Below are positions 44,093-55,578 of a stretch of DNA of 64,000 nt, piece after piece; position 1 is the first letter of the stretch, and each line of letters begins with the position of its first letter. Position numbers and translations under genes: made by a program. Under the pieces are notes generated by a model. That model was not told where the DNA came from. It did not search any database and saw nothing but the letters and a program-made list of their open reading frames with translations. The stretch covers positions 71,133,975-71,197,974 of the forward strand of contig NW_026622808.1 of assembly GCF_023065955.2 (NCBI RefSeq), in the 5' to 3' direction. Source of the stretch: Ursus arctos. Lineage: Eukaryota > Chordata > Mammalia > Carnivora > Ursidae.

Positions 44093-45004
44093 AACAGTCA
44101 GTACCTCTGGGTAGAAGAACTGGGGCCTGGGGACAGGCCTGCTATTTTCTGAAATTCTAATACATGAACCTAATACCGCGTTGCTGGTGTTTTACACAGT
44201 CTTCGAAGAGAAGTGGGATGGAGTAAAGTCGGACACTGCTGTAACTGCTTCGGGATAGCAGCAGCCTGCAGGAGGGTGCCTGCAGGAGACACAAGGGTTT
44301 CCCCCACTCTCTTCTACAGACAGAGGGACAGAAGGTCATCTTGGAGTCCTTGGGAGGATAAATAAACGCGGGGACACTAACTATAGCCCTCTCGCTAGGA
44401 CAGAAGGGTGCGGGGCCCTGAAGATGACTACGGTGGCTGCACTGAGCTAGGTGGGCAAGTGGCCCTATTGTTCTGGAAAGAAGGTAGAATGAGTCCCATG
44501 TGGAGTGAGAATTGAAAAGAGGCCCTCCCCAAGCCCTGGGGCGGGATGGGATGGTGGTTCCCAGCCTGCAGCAGGCAGAAGTCAGTCCTGCTGTGTGCTC
44601 CTGGGGTGTTTGGGGCCTGGGGGAAGGGCGTAGAGGACTGCCATGGGGCGCACCCTGGGCCTCCATCTATCCAGGCCCAGGTGAGAGGCAAGCCCGGTGT
44701 ACCGTGCACCGGGCAGCACTGGCCTGGTGGTAGAAGGAAGCAGAGACCCCGGGGTCCCCTCCCATTGGGGTCAGAGGCAGGCTGATTTCCATTTGGACTG
44801 TGTAAGTCTCAGGACTTTTCCTGCAATGTTTCCGCTATGTCCTACTTGACACGCGCAAAATACTGCCCCGTGTGCCTGTGATGCAGCGTAGTGGTGCGGT
44901 GACACACGTGGCCGATGTGTCCGTCTGCCACGAGCCGTTTTTCCAGCCGCCCCCGCCACCTCCCCCTCCACCACAGCTCCCTCCTCTCCTTCTAAAACTA
45001 GTAC
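44093..45004. other. Unassigned sequence between the two genes
   Basis: No gene was recognised. Overlapping frames of 93 and 169 codons lack domains. A CCNCC-rich tract lies at 44946-44990. Confidence 0.35.
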
Positions 45005-45290
45005 CTCAAAAACAATACACTGCATGCTTCTCTCTTTCTTTATTAGCCATACAGGATGGTATTACGCTCCATGCAACTTTTTTTTTGCCTCAGCAGCAAG
45101 TTGCTACGAGTCACGTGATGGTGCACAGGGCTCATTTCATCTTTTAGTTATCACGGATAATACTGCATGCCTTGTCCCTCCTCTTTCCGACAGACACTTG
45201 CTTTCCAGTTTTTGCTGTTGTGGACGCAGCTGCTCTGAGCATTGCTGCCCTGTCCCAGGCGCACGTTGTTCCCAGGGAGGTGTCCCTGGC
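45005..45290 (-). mobile_element. Old L1 scrap, antisense
   Basis: 'TTATTAGCCATACAGGATGG', 'AGTTATCACGGATAATACTG' and TTTGCTGTTGTGGACGCAGC read as antisense L1 ORF2 C-terminus, GC-shifted. Confidence 0.6.
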
Positions 45291-45895
45291 CAGAGGGCCC
45301 CTGCATGCCAGCCAGCCCCAGCCTGTCTTTCCGGAGCAGCTTACAGAAAGAAGCTCCCCTGGCTCCCCTTGTGCGCTACTCTCGCTGTGGCCCCCGAGTT
45401 TAGGAAGTAGGCGGGGAGGGCAGGCAGGGCTCTTCCAGGACACAGGGCAGAACCAGTCCTGTACGTAGAAAAAGCTCATACCAGTCACCCAGCCAGAGCG
45501 AGTCCTAAAATGTGCATGGTCTCCAGTAGTTTCTCCCCTGTAGGGGCTTCTAAAGAACATTTAGGGAACGAAGAGCTAACTGTTGGTCCTGCTGTGTCCT
45601 CAGTGTTTCTATGCACACGATGCCCTCAAAGAAGAAAACCAACCCTCCAGGAAGCATGCATCGCAAACGCCCTCACAGGGAAATGGGCAACCCCTGAATG
45701 TCTGACAGCCGAGGCATGAAGTAGCATATCACGGCGGCCTAGACCTGGGGCATGCCGCCGGCACTTAAGTGTGGCCGGCCTGATCCCCGACTGTCCTCGT
45801 GCCCTGAGCACAGCGACAGTAAAACTTACATCAGCAGGTGCTTGCAGCCTCCTGAGAACCAGGCACGGTGAACGGTGTGATCAGGGTGTGGCTCT

Positions 45896-46040
45896 GTCTT
45901 CTAGGGATGTATCCTGCAATCACAGGATGTACGCAGGGATGGTCACTGTAGCACTGCAACACTAAAGGACACAAATGAATCTACTTGTCTATTATTTAGG
46001 GACCAGTGAAATAAAAGCAGCAAGTCTGCAACAGAATCAT
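45896..46040 (+). mobile_element. Old L1 ORF2 scrap
   Basis: 'GGGATGTATCCTGCAATCAC' and 'GTAGCACTGCAACACTAAAG' are recognisable L1 phrases. Confidence 0.5.
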
Positions 46041-48834
46041 GGGTTCCCCTGGAGATAAAAATACGGATGCAAGTAATTTCAATGGGAGGGAGATTCTGGG
46101 GAGTCCCCCAGAGATGTGGGGAGGGGAAAGGAAGCAAAGGGTGTACTCTCGAGCTGGCCACCACTTTGGGCACCTGGGGCTGAATCCCAGGGGAGACCTC
46201 TATAGGGCACGCCTCAGTGTTATCCCACCTGAGGGGCACAAGCTGCAGTATTTACCCCCCAGCTTCCAGCAGACATAGCTTGAAGGCTGCTTGGGGACAC
46301 CGACCCCCTGCACACCCAACATCCCTGTGCTCAGGCCAAGCAGGTCTGAGGGAACCTACAGGAGGGCGGCAGCTGGGGCAGCAGGGAGCCATCGGGAATG
46401 CTACTGGGAAGAGCTTACTGCCACAGGGATGTGGGTGGGGGGTGGGTATCGTGCCCAGCCTCCCTTGCGGTGGGAGCATTGCAGGTATGATTGGCTCTGG
46501 ATTGCACGGTCCCCGGTCTGTGTCTTCAACGTTCTGCTGCCTGGGAAGGGAACGGCTCGCTCTGTGGAGCACGTGGAGAAGGGCTGTATATAGCCCAGGG
46601 ATGGGGGGGCTGCAGGAGAGAAGGGGCCTGTACCCCCAGTGGCTCCACGGAGCAGCTGTCCTGACCACCTCCTGCTGCCCAAGAGAGAAGCTGATCGGAA
46701 GGCAAGTCGCCTTTGCCACAGACCGCGGCGCCTTCACCCCGGAAAGAGAGCTCCAGCCCCGTGGGGAGGGGAGGCACCCTGACCCCTGGCCCACCGACCC
46801 GGTGGGGTGATGGAGCAGCCCAGCAAGCTGAGCAGCCCCGGGCCTCCCCTCTCCCGGGGCCACGCAGCCAGAGGCCGAGGCCGGCAGATGCAGCCGGCTG
46901 TGATCCCCAAACTGCATCACGCATGAAGAAGCGCTGTGACGAAGAACCGGGGGGTTATTTCAGCGAAATTTTAACTCACAGAAATATGCCTCCCAGGAAG
47001 CTGCCTGGATGACAAAGCCACAACACAAAACTGCAAAACAAACCGAAACAAAAACAAAGCAACGCCATAACCACAACAATCCGGGAAATGTTTTCCTGAC
47101 GAAGCCAGAAAGAGCAGAAGAACACTGGAACGCTTGACACGAGACTTTGTAACCCAATCCACGGTGTCACTTCCTTGCTGGGGTGGCTCTGGCCGGCACC
47201 ACTCAGCTCTGAGAGATGGAAACCACGAAATGGAAGACGGTTGCCAGCAAGCCGAAATGCCGAGTGACCTCCAGTTTGTGTGCTTGATTCCTTCAGGACC
47301 TGGGGTAGCCTTTTAGCAGAAAAATCACTGAAGGGTGTCAGCTTGAGCCCCCCCGGGCACCCTCTTGTCTTGTCCAGCTGTTCATGTGGGACCCTGTCTT
47401 CCTCGGGCCATCTGGGACCAGCTGGGACCCTGCTGTTGCGGCGTCGGCCTGTGATCTGTGAGGACAGACACGTTCTGGCGCCAGCCGGAGAGGAAGCAGG
47501 TCAGAGGAGGCCAGAGCAGGAGGAACTCCCCAGGGGCTGCACAAGGGGAAGAAGAGGCGCCTCTAGCTCTCGCGAGCCTGGAGCATGGCCCTCGTACTCA
47601 CAACAGAGGGTTCGAGGTCAAGTGCCAACAGTGCGGGGTGGGCAGTGGAGTGCCTGCCCCGCGTGAGGGAGTGTGCGTGCATGTGACAAGCTTCAGGATG
47701 CCGGAGGCATTGAAGGAGAGGACAGCAGGTGCTGTGACTGCAGAGCTGGAGGGTGACTTCTAATGGTGACGACCTTCGGGGGGGGCAGAGGGCATCTGGA
47801 TGGGTGATAACTTCAGCAAACAGGTCGCATCAAAGGCTGTGTGGGCCCTGAGGGAGCTTCGAACAAAGGTGTGTGCCATCGAAGCATGTGAACAACTAAC
47901 TGACCACGAGGTGGCACGTGACTCAGCGTGTGTATGGCGTATGAGGGTGCGTGCGGCCAAGAGGGGCCGGGAACAAGCCTCCAGGCATGTCACAGGCCCA
48001 GCCCCTCCCCCTCATCCTGGTAATCCACGGCTCTCCAGGGGGGTGGGGCTTCACAGGGAGCCCCGTGGCAACCCCTTCCCAGGTCCACAAGGGTTGGCAG
48101 TCACTGACCCCTGCTGGCAGGGCCCATGGACACGGTGTCCGTGAAGGCCTCGGCAGGCTCCTGAGAAGGGGGAGCCCTAGGACTAGCCTGGAAAGGGAAA
48201 GCATCCACTGTAGGCAGGGGGGAAACATCAGCAAAGGGCGAGGCGTGACTGTGACAGAGCTGCCAGTCCCTGGCCAACCTGGCCCCCACAGGCCAGCACG
48301 GCCCTGTAACCAGGCTCACGGGCTCCCACCACAGGCTGTGGGGGCACCACAACACAGCTTTGGCCTCCGCCCAGCCAAGCTGCCCTTCCTCGGCCGTGCT
48401 CTGATTTCTGTTTCTCAAATCCTCAAGCATACCCTGCCCTGGTCTTCCCAAAGTTCTGGCATTTTAATTTACCATCGAAGGAAACTGAGAAAGGACACCG
48501 TATATTCAAACAGTCACTAAGGGGACATTTAGTCCTTCCCAAGGGACTCCCACGGCTGGCTGTCTTCCCAAGCCAGAAGGGTGGCCTCTCGTTGCCAAGT
48601 GCCCTGACACACTCACACCCACACACCAAGGGTGGGAGGCAGCCCAAGGCACAGGGTTTCACTGGGCTGTTTTCAGCTTTAATCTTTAGCCTAGGCAGAA
48701 TGAAAGGTCAGATTTCCCCCCAAGTTTTCACCGTTGCCCCTCCAGCCAGAGTTTAGCACCAGGGGCCATGGTGCGCCCACGCCTTACCCCACTCCCCATA
48801 GAGCCCTTCACACCTGTGGGCTGCTGTGAAGGAA
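46041..48834. other. Unassigned GC-rich sequence between the two genes
   Basis: No gene was recognised. Overlapping frames on both strands reach 197 and 222 codons (46217-46920), but opposite strands are open together and none has a domain. Composition explains them. Confidence 0.4.
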
Positions 48835-48965
48835 GCCCAGGCTCTCCATCTCTCTCATCTGATCTTCACGACCACCTGGCATGCTCGCAAAGGAAAACTG
48901 AGGCTCAGAGGTTTGTTAAGATGCCCAAGATCCAACAGCCCCATGTGACAGAGCAAATGGCAAAA
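48835..48965 (+). mobile_element. MIR SINE fragment
   Basis: 'CTGATCTTCACGACCACCTG', 'AAAGGAAAACTGAGGCTCAG' and 'TTAAGATGCCCAAGATCCAA' follow MIR order. Confidence 0.75.
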
Positions 48966-48984
48966 TGAAGTGGAGAAACTCCAA

Positions 48985-49714
48985 TATGTCAGACGTAAAA
49001 AACATTTATTTCAAAAACATGAGCTCCCCAGCTCACCAAGGCCCCAGAAAACCTGCCACCATATTGCACTCTTGGCTCTGTGGGCACACAGGGAAGACTT
49101 AGGATCTGGCCAGACTGAGATCAAAGGTGGGGCTAGCGACAGGGAGAGGCAGAGAGGAAGGCAACTCAGGGTGGGCTCCAGTGCCATGCCTACTGACAGG
49201 GATGGCCCTAGCCTGAGCCAGTGACAGACGGCTTTCCTCCTGGGCCACGGCTGTCAATGCCAGGGCAGGGGAGGTGAAAAGGGCACTAGGACAGGCCGCA
49301 GAGCAATCTGCTCTGTTACACCACGAACAGATTTGGAGTCAAAGCTGACCCCCCCAAAATGGCCCCTCGCAAACTAAAAAATACTAGTAATTCAATGCTT
49401 CCCCACCCAGGGTCTGGAGAAGCGCCTGCCAGCTGGCGCAGTCAGAGGAAGCAAGCATCAAGTGACAGGCAGGCACACTGGCGCACAGCCGCCTGAGGTG
49501 GGCTGCACGCATACCTGGCCCGGTGGGATGGAGGCCCAGGCGGGCTGGCCAAGCAGGGAAGCACCGGGGCAGTGGTGCTCAGGGTGGAGTCCCGGGCGGG
49601 CAGCACCAGCATGGGGCTGCGGGGAGCGGGGGGTGGCCACCAGAAATGCACACTGTCCGGCCCCACCTGAGCCCTCGGGGCATCGGCGGTGTGACGGCCC
49701 CGCAAGCTCAAGGC
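48985..49714 (-). other. CHST13: CHST13 3' UTR (predicted)
   Basis: From the stop codon to shortly past the AATAAA at 49005-49010, about 0.7 kb. The GC content drops from the coding exon into this segment. Its end is inferred from the signal only. Confidence 0.5.
49005..49010 (-). terminator. CHST13: Candidate poly(A) signal for CHST13
   Basis: The minus strand reads AATAAATGTTTTTTACG: a canonical hexamer with a T-rich downstream element, 705 bp after the stop. Confidence 0.55.
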
Positions 49715-50560
49715 CTAGTGCAGCCGCAGGTAGGAAGGGGCAGAGTAGTTGAAGAGCAAGAAGTCCATCCTGTAGAGGTCGAAGAGGCGCCGCTGGTAGA
49801 AGGGGCTGATGTCCCGGAAGAGGCGCTCGGCCAGGTCTCGGGCGGCGGCCGCCTTGGCCCGGGGCGGGGGCGCAGGGAAGCGCAGGCCCGGCGCGCCCAC
49901 CAGGCCCAGCACGAAGGCCGCGTCCTCCGCCAGCGTCTCGAACTTGCCGACCACGTCGTAGCGCAGGCGGCACGGGTGGCAGAGGGCGTGCGCGCGCTCC
50001 CAGTGCTCGTTGAAGGGCTCCTCGCGGCGCGTGCGCGGGTCCAGCAGGTAGGCCAGGAACTCGGCGAAGCGCACGTCGTGGCCGCGGGCCAGCGCGTCGG
50101 GGTGCGCGCGCGGCCGCAGGCGCCGCACGATGCGCGTGCCGTAGCGCCGCTGGAAGGCCGCGCTGTAGGGCCGCGCGAACTTGTTGCGGTAGGCCGACGC
50201 CAGGCGCTCGAAGGGCTCGCGCACGAAGAGGAAGGCCAGGTAGGCGCGCAGCCGCCGGTTGATCTCGGCCGGGGTGAAGTCGGCCAGCGAGGGCAGGCGG
50301 CCCGGCGCGTGCGCCTCGTGCGCGGGGATGGCGTGCGGGTCGCCGCGGGCGTGGCCGCTCAGCGCCAGCAGCACGCGCTTCCAGTTGGTGCAGGCCACCT
50401 TGGGCACGTAGCAGTAGAGCAGGCCGTGCGCGTCGTCCACCAGCACGTGCCGCAGGTCCTCGGGCCCCAGCAGGCGCTGCCGGCGCGTGTGGCGGCTGCA
50501 GGCGCGGCGCAGCAGGTCGCGCCGCTGCCGGTGCACCTCGGCCAGGGCCGAGCGCGGGCC
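49715..50560 (-). CDS. CHST13: CHST13 terminal exon: chondroitin 4-O-sulfotransferase 3, catalytic domain
   Basis: Transfers sulfate from PAPS to C4 of GalNAc in chondroitin, in the Golgi lumen (family knowledge). The exon encodes 281 residues from [14 protein letters not shown] to the stop, most of the Sulfotransfer_2 domain. The 5'-phosphosulfate loop [10 protein letters not shown] is at exon residues 53-62. The 3'-phosphate motif [12 protein letters not shown] is at 113-124, with Arg and Ser kept. [30 protein letters not shown] and the tail [12 protein letters not shown] follow the human CHST13 pattern. NYS is a possible N-glycosylation site. The acceptor CGCCCGCAG ends at 50561, phase 0. 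It is intact and extremely GC- and CpG-rich, so antisense and shifted frames (384-390 codons) are also open by composition. CHST11 and CHST12 are less similar. Confidence 0.95.
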   Translation of the reverse strand, partial: GPRSALAEVHRQRRDLLRRACSRHTRRQRLLGPEDLRHVLVDDAHGLLYCYVPKVACTNWKRVLLALSGHARGDPHAIPAHEAHAPGRLPSLADFTPAEINRRLRAYLAFLFVREPFERLASAYRNKFARPYSAAFQRRYGTRIVRRLRPRAHPDALARGHDVRFAEFLAYLLDPRTRREEPFNEHWERAHALCHPCRLRYDVVGKFETLAEDAAFVLGLVGAPGLRFPAPPPRAKAAAARDLAERLFRDISPFYQRRLFDLYRMDFLLFNYSAPSYLRLH

Positions 50561-51114
50561 CTGCGGGCGACAGCGGGGGTGGGGGGGTCAGCGCTGCGGG
50601 CCCTGCGCCCACCCGGCAGCGGTGAAGGAACAGGGGACTCGAACCCCAGCACTGCCACCGATCACTGTGATTTGGGACCCAGGGATCTGTCCTAGACCAG
50701 GTTTTGGAGGAAAATGACTAACCTCACTGAGGCAGGTGGAAGGATGTAACAAATAGGGTTAGGGACTCAGGACCAAGGAGGTCCTGATGATGAATATGAT
50801 GGTGTCAGAGTAAGCCTGATAAATAAGTATGTCATCAGAGTGGTGAGCGTGGGCACAAATTGAATATCTGGTCACTGTTTACTAAAAGCAGGATGGTGTA
50901 TAAGAACAACAACTTTAATTCCATATAAAGAGTTGAAAAAGGCAGCCACTTGCAGGCTACTGAGATATTGTTTTTGTTCAATAATTAGCAAATTCTGTAT
51001 TTATGAATGGGTATGTTCCTTTGGGTGTTGATTTTTTTTTTTCCACCAACAAATTCTAGTCTCAGTGATTGGGCAGGAAGCTTGCCCTCTCTGAAGCCTG
51101 TCTCTCCTCTGTGA

Positions 51115-51215
51115 AATAGTAACATCCAGCATTTATCTAGCACCTGCTGTGTGCCAGGCACTTTGCTGTGCGCTTCACAACTCTATAAATTAGGTAGTAT
51201 TAGGACACAGGGGCC
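51115..51215 (+). mobile_element. MIR SINE fragment
   Basis: 'CAGCATTTATCTAGCACCTG', 'CTGTGTGCCAGGCACTTTGC' and 'ATAAATTAGGTAGTATTAGG' are the MIR 5' half. Confidence 0.85.
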
Positions 51216-51414
51216 AGCCCCTCCCAGCCTGCCTTAGCAGTGCTAAGACCCAAGCCACCACGCCCGCCCCCTCCTTTCTTTCAATTCCCTTCTGCACCAA
51301 ACAGGGTCTCACTTCCAAGACTCCCCCTCCTGCCCCTCCTCTTCCTGATTTTCAGTCCAAGAATTCTTAGGAAAAGTGTTTTTAATTTCTCAAAATTGCC
51401 TTAAAAACCTTCAA

Positions 51415-52105
51415 GCTATAATAAAACAATAACAAACATTGTGGAGGAAGTGGGAAGATGGGACCTTCATTTATTGCTGGTGAGAGTGTAAAATGATACA
51501 GCTGTTGTGGAAAGCAGTGTGGCAGCTTCTCAAAAAAAAATAATAAATAAATAAAATAAACATATGATCCAGCCATTCCATATCTAGGTATATACCCAAG
51601 ATAACTGGAAACATATGTCAGGCCAAGACTTGTATACAAATGTTCACAGCAAGATTATTCATAATAGCCAAAAGGTGGAAACAACCCAATGTCCATCAAT
51701 GATGACTGGATACATAGTATGTGGTCTATCCATACAATGGAATATTACCCAGCCATAGACGGCATGAAGTTCTGATGCACCCTAAAAAAAGATTATGCAT
51801 GCTAAGTGGAAGAAGCCAGACACAAAAGGTCACATGTTATATGATTGAGTCCATTTATATGAAATGTCCAGAATAGATCCATAGAGACAGAAAGTAGATT
51901 GGTAGTTGTCAGGGGTGGGGGGAGGGAGGTGGGACTGCTAATGGGTGCTGAGTTTCTTTTTTGGGGTGATGAAAGTGTTGTGCAGTTAGAGAGTGGTGAT
52001 GGTCACACAGCCTTGTAAGTACACTACAGACCATTGAAGCGTACACTTTAAAAGAGCAAATTTTATGGTATGTGAGTTATATTCTAGTTACAGAAAAAGC
52101 CTGGT
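51415..52105 (+). mobile_element. Old L1 3' portion
   Basis: The order is 'GGTGAGAGTGTAAAATGATA', 'CCAATGTCCATCAATGATGA', 'GGAATATTACCCAGCCATAG', 'GTAGTTGTCAGGGGTGGGGG', 'GAGTTATATTCTAGTTACAG', which is ORF2 tail then 3' UTR. Confidence 0.88.
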
Positions 52106-52411
52106 GAGTGTTTCTATTTCAGAGAAGGACAAAGTAGCATCCGAAATGGTGGGACACTGCGTCCAGTGCCTACGTAAGAGCATCTGACGTTGCCAGGTGG
52201 GGAGGGGAAGAACGTATGTGTGTGGGGGGTGCTCATTTGTGCTTCTCATGACTTTAAAAGTATCCTGTAGAAATCCAAGATACTTCAAGTGATAAAAGCT
52301 AAGGTACAGAACAGGAGGTACCATGTCATACTTTGGGTTACAAAGGGTGAGGAAGGAAATAAAAAATGCTGCAGAAAGGATAGGTTGTAGGGAGCCTCTC
52401 ATATTTTATTA

Positions 52412-52626
52412 TTTTTTAAAGATTTATTTGTTTATTTGTTTCAGAGAGGGTGGGGGAGAGGGAGCATGGTGGGGAGGAGCAAAGGGAGAGAGAAAATCCC
52501 AAGCAGATGCCCTGCTGAGCTTGGACAGAGCCCGAAGCACGGCTCCATCTCACCATCCTGAGATCATGACCTGAACCCAAATCAAGAGTTAGACACTTAA
52601 CTGACTGAGCCGCCCAGGTGCCCCTC
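52412..52626 (-). mobile_element. CAN-type SINE, reverse orientation, diverged
   Basis: 'TTTTTAAAGATTTATTTGTT' tail, GAGAGGGTGGGGGAGAGG, 'ATCCTGAGATCATGACCTGA' and 'GAGCCGCCCAGGTGCCCC' at the end. Confidence 0.9.
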
Positions 52627-52629
52627 TTT

Positions 52630-52845
52630 TAGCTATCTATTGAAATCATCACATAATAAACAAGGCTGGGATTTGCTTCCAAATCATCCCAGGTAGGAAT
52701 GGAGGGAGACGGGTTTGGATGAAACAGGATTGCACAAGAGTTGATCACTGTTCAAACTGGGTGATGGGAATGTGGGGGTTCATTGTACATTTTACTTCTG
52801 TTTATTTTTGAATTTTTCTCAATTAAAACATAAAGCAGAATAAAA
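52630..52845 (+). mobile_element. Old L1 3' end fragment
   Basis: 'GGGTGATGGGAATGTGGGGG', 'TTCATTGTACATTTTACTTC' and 'TTTCTCAATTAAAACATAAA' resemble an ancient L1 3' end. Confidence 0.5.
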
Positions 52846-53769
52846 GGACATATATACTTGTAGGTATGATTCTGGAAAAGTGACCTAAGCACATGACAGA
52901 GCATTGGACACTACACACATGCCTCGAATATGCCTGGAAGGGCACACGGGGAACGAACTGGTCGCCTCCAGGGGTAACCAGGGCCAGGGTGGGAAGGAGA
53001 GGTACTCCTCACTGCATATACTCTTTTGAAGGGTTGAATGCCCTATCATGTGCTTATCTTACTTTTTCAAAATCTCACTGGGGGGTAGCTGCCAACCTCA
53101 GAGCAGTGAGGGGCGTGAGAGCACTTAGAGGATGTCCTTCTCTCTAAGGCAGACTCACAGGGCTGGCCTCAGGAGCCTGGCTTCACATGGGTGCCAGGAG
53201 AAGGCTGTATCCAGTGGCCCCACAGCCAAGGTCTGCTTTCAGCTTCCAGACATCCCCACAAATTTCTTGTGGCCGGGAAGGTTGGCCAACCACCCACCTG
53301 TCAGTCACCCTCCTTCCTTGCCAGCAGACCCCAATTGTGGTAGGTCATGTGCTGAGCCTTGGGGAAGAACCAGTCACAGCAGCCTCACACAACTTCATGA
53401 AAGCTATGGGTCCAGCGGTGGACATGTGGCTTAGTTTGGGCCAAGGAGATGTACAGGAAAGTCTGCTAGATGGCTCCCAGGAAAGACTTTCCTTCAGCAC
53501 AAAAAGAAAGGGCTCCTGAAGGAAAGAACTCTTTGCCCCAGCCCCTCCCTTTCTGCTTGGGGTACCATCCCGTGAGATGTCCGGAGCCCTGGCAGTCAAC
53601 TTGAAGTCATGAGGCAACAAGGTGTATCATATATCAGCATTCAGAGGATGATGATGGGCAACATGTTGCTGCTGTAGCAAGGGCTGCTAGTCTCTGAGCA
53701 TCTTGGGAAGTAAACACTGCCTGCCCTATGGCTTAAAGTCAGCTTTTCTGTTGCTTAGAGCCCTGTAAA
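52846..53769. other. Unassigned intronic sequence
   Basis: No coding or named repeat signal. The 110-codon frame at 53187 has no domain. Confidence 0.35.
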
Positions 53770-53910
53770 TACCAAGACAGTTAATGCTATCTTCATACAA
53801 ATGAGAAAACTGAGGCTCAGAAGAAATGAGTTGCCTACAGCTCTCAAGTAGGGAAGCTGGGACTCCCAACCCAGGTCCCTTAGGACTCAGAGGCTGGGGC
53901 TATGCCCACT
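53770..53910 (+). mobile_element. MIR SINE fragment
   Basis: 'AAATGAGAAAACTGAGGCTC' and 'AAGTAGGGAAGCTGGGACTC' are the MIR 3' part. Confidence 0.8.
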
Positions 53911-53989
53911 GGTCCAGGAAAAAACCCTGCAGCTCCAACACTCATCTCTTCCAGCCTGACTGGACTTGGCTGCCTGGATCCTTAGCCTG

Positions 53990-54155
53990 ACTCTAGTCCT
54001 TATGAGCTCTGTGACCTTCTTTGTGTCCTTGGACTCCCTGTGCCTCGGTTTCCTCATCTGTAAACAGGGATAACAACAGCCCTACCTTATAGGGTTGCCA
54101 TGAAGACAAAATAAGTTCACAGAACTAGTGTCTGGTACACAGTTAGCCCTTGTTG
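53990..54155 (-). mobile_element. MIR SINE, reverse orientation
   Basis: 'TCGGTTTCCTCATCTGTAAA', 'CCCTACCTTATAGGGTTGCC' and 'GTGTCTGGTACACAGTTAGC' in reverse MIR order. Confidence 0.9.
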
Positions 54156-54334
54156 GCCAGATTATTTTTATTACTCTTATTTCCCCAGCCGCAAGGTGCT
54201 AAGCTCCGAGGGCCTTGACAGCCAACAGTCAGTGGGACCTCAGACTGTGAAGAGGCTGAGCCAGCCCCATCTGCCCTCAGAAGCCTGTGGAACTCGTGGA
54301 ACCCAGGATCCTGCTGAGAGCCTGGCCTGCCCTC

Positions 54335-54425
54335 AGCTTGCTGTGTGACCCAGGGCAAGCCAGTTACCCTCTCTGAACCAAGGCTTCCACGCCTGCAACC
54401 CAAGGGCGTGGGTCAGATAAGCTCC
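54335..54425 (-). mobile_element. MIR fragment, reverse orientation
   Basis: 'GCTGTGTGACCCAGGGCAAG' followed by CAGTTACCCTCTCTGAACC is the start of a reverse MIR. The rest is lost. Confidence 0.6.
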
Positions 54426-55249
54426 ACAGGCCCCTTTGGCTTAGCCCTCAGGGATTCAGTGAACCCACCCTACCTGTCTGATCATTCTCCCCAGCTTAAA
54501 ACCCTCTATGGTTTCCCTATTGCCCTTGCCCCACCTGCCAGGCATCGCCACGCTGCTGCCCGTTCCTGGCTCAACTTGCACACCCTCTTCTGTCGTCTGT
54601 CCACTGCCAGCCCCTCGGACCCCTCCTCTTTGCTTTGTAACTCCTTCTCAGCAGGTCTCAGCACCAATGTCCCTTTTTCAGAGAGGATCTCTCTCCCCCA
54701 TCTAAACTAGGACCCTCCCGGTAGATCTCTTGTACTGCCCCTTTCGATGCAAATCCGCACAGCTTAGTCCAGGTGGCAATGACGGGATGTCTTCCTCACC
54801 TGGGGAAGTCAGCTGCACCAGGTCAGGGACCCAGCTGACTGGACTGCCACAAGATCAGCAGCATCCTGAGCACAGCCTGCATACAGTGGGTGCTCTACAC
54901 ATGCTGTCTGAATGGGTGCCTCTCCTTGTGCTTACTCGTGTGTGTGTGAGCCAGGGGCCTGTGGCTCTCAGTGGGGTCTAATCGCCTGTGTGTTTGGGCT
55001 GTGCATGGTCCCAGCAGGCCCACAGAATGGAGTTGCCTGGGCCAGCAAGCCTCCTGGTCCGGGTGCCTAAGAACAGCGCGAGGGCAGGGGCTCCCTGCAT
55101 GTTTCCCTATCACAGCAGGTACTAAAATTGGGGGGGGGGTCACTTAATTCCTGTCTCCCTACTAGACTGTCAACTTCCTGAGGGTCCTTTACTCTTTTAT
55201 ATCCTCAACACATGGAAGAATGTCTGGCACCATGTGGCTTCAGTCGGTT

Positions 55250-55302
55250 GCTGGGTGGATGATGGATGGGTAGGTGGATGGATGGGTAGGTGGGTGGAGA
55301 CC
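55250..55302. repeat. TGGATGG/TAGG minisatellite
   Basis: Imperfect GGATGGGTAGGTGGAT units about 200 bp downstream of CHST13 exon 2 in transcript sense (- strand). Confidence 0.8.
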
Positions 55303-55498
55303 CCAGGTCTCTCAGCTTCTCCCAAGATTTGCCCTTGTCACGGGCATTCTCCTCTCTGCATAGGACCTTGATTGCAGAGGAAGCCTCTTCATGCCGTACT
55401 GTGGGCTCCAGTGCCAAGACAGCAGGTCTACACTGGGGTTAGTTTCCCGTGGCTGGAGGTAGAGGGAGGCATCACTGGGTAGGGGCCTGTCCACCTAC

Positions 55499-55578
55499 CT
55501 GGTCCAAGTCATAAAGCATCTGCAGGGGACTCCTCTTCTTCCCACCAAGCCAGCCAGAGCCCAGGCTGTTCTCAAATG
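55499..55578 (-). CDS. CHST13: CHST13 exon 2 (stem region)
   Basis: An 80 bp exon between the acceptor TTACGCCCCATAG (AG at 55580-55579) and the donor CAG|GTAGGT. It enters in phase 1, completing an alanine codon, and encodes [12 protein letters not shown] then [14 protein letters not shown]. The LGSxWLGG(K/E)KRSPLQ and LYDLDQ blocks match the stem region of human CHST13. It joins in phase 0 to the terminal exon (DLDQ|GPRS). Together the two exons give 307 full codons plus the split alanine. With about 31 residues from exon 1 that approaches the ~341 of human. Reading through the donor gives VGGQAPTQ and a stop. Confidence 0.92.

Larger units (their letters stand above)
50561..55498 (-). other. 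CHST13: CHST13 intron 2
   Basis: A 4.94 kb intron between the phase-0 donor CAG|GTAGGT (55499/55498) and the acceptor at 50561. It holds MIR, L1 and SINE copies and a TGGATGG-type minisatellite. No other exon was recognised. Confidence 0.85.

Noticed and set aside
46217..46920. Opposed 197- and 222-codon frames
   Set aside because: Both strands are open over the same GC-rich DNA, with no domain, splice sites or repeat identity.
49458..50612. 384-codon minus-strand frame overlapping CHST13 in another phase
   Set aside because: A frame-shifted shadow of the CHST13 exon, full of Ala, Pro and Arg. It runs past the true stop and splice site without evidence.
49523..50695. 390-codon open frame on the + strand, antisense to CHST13
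   Set aside because: The real gene on the other strand is extremely GC-rich, so stop codons are rare in every frame. The translation is low-complexity (Ala, Arg, Gly, Val, Gln rich) and has no domain.
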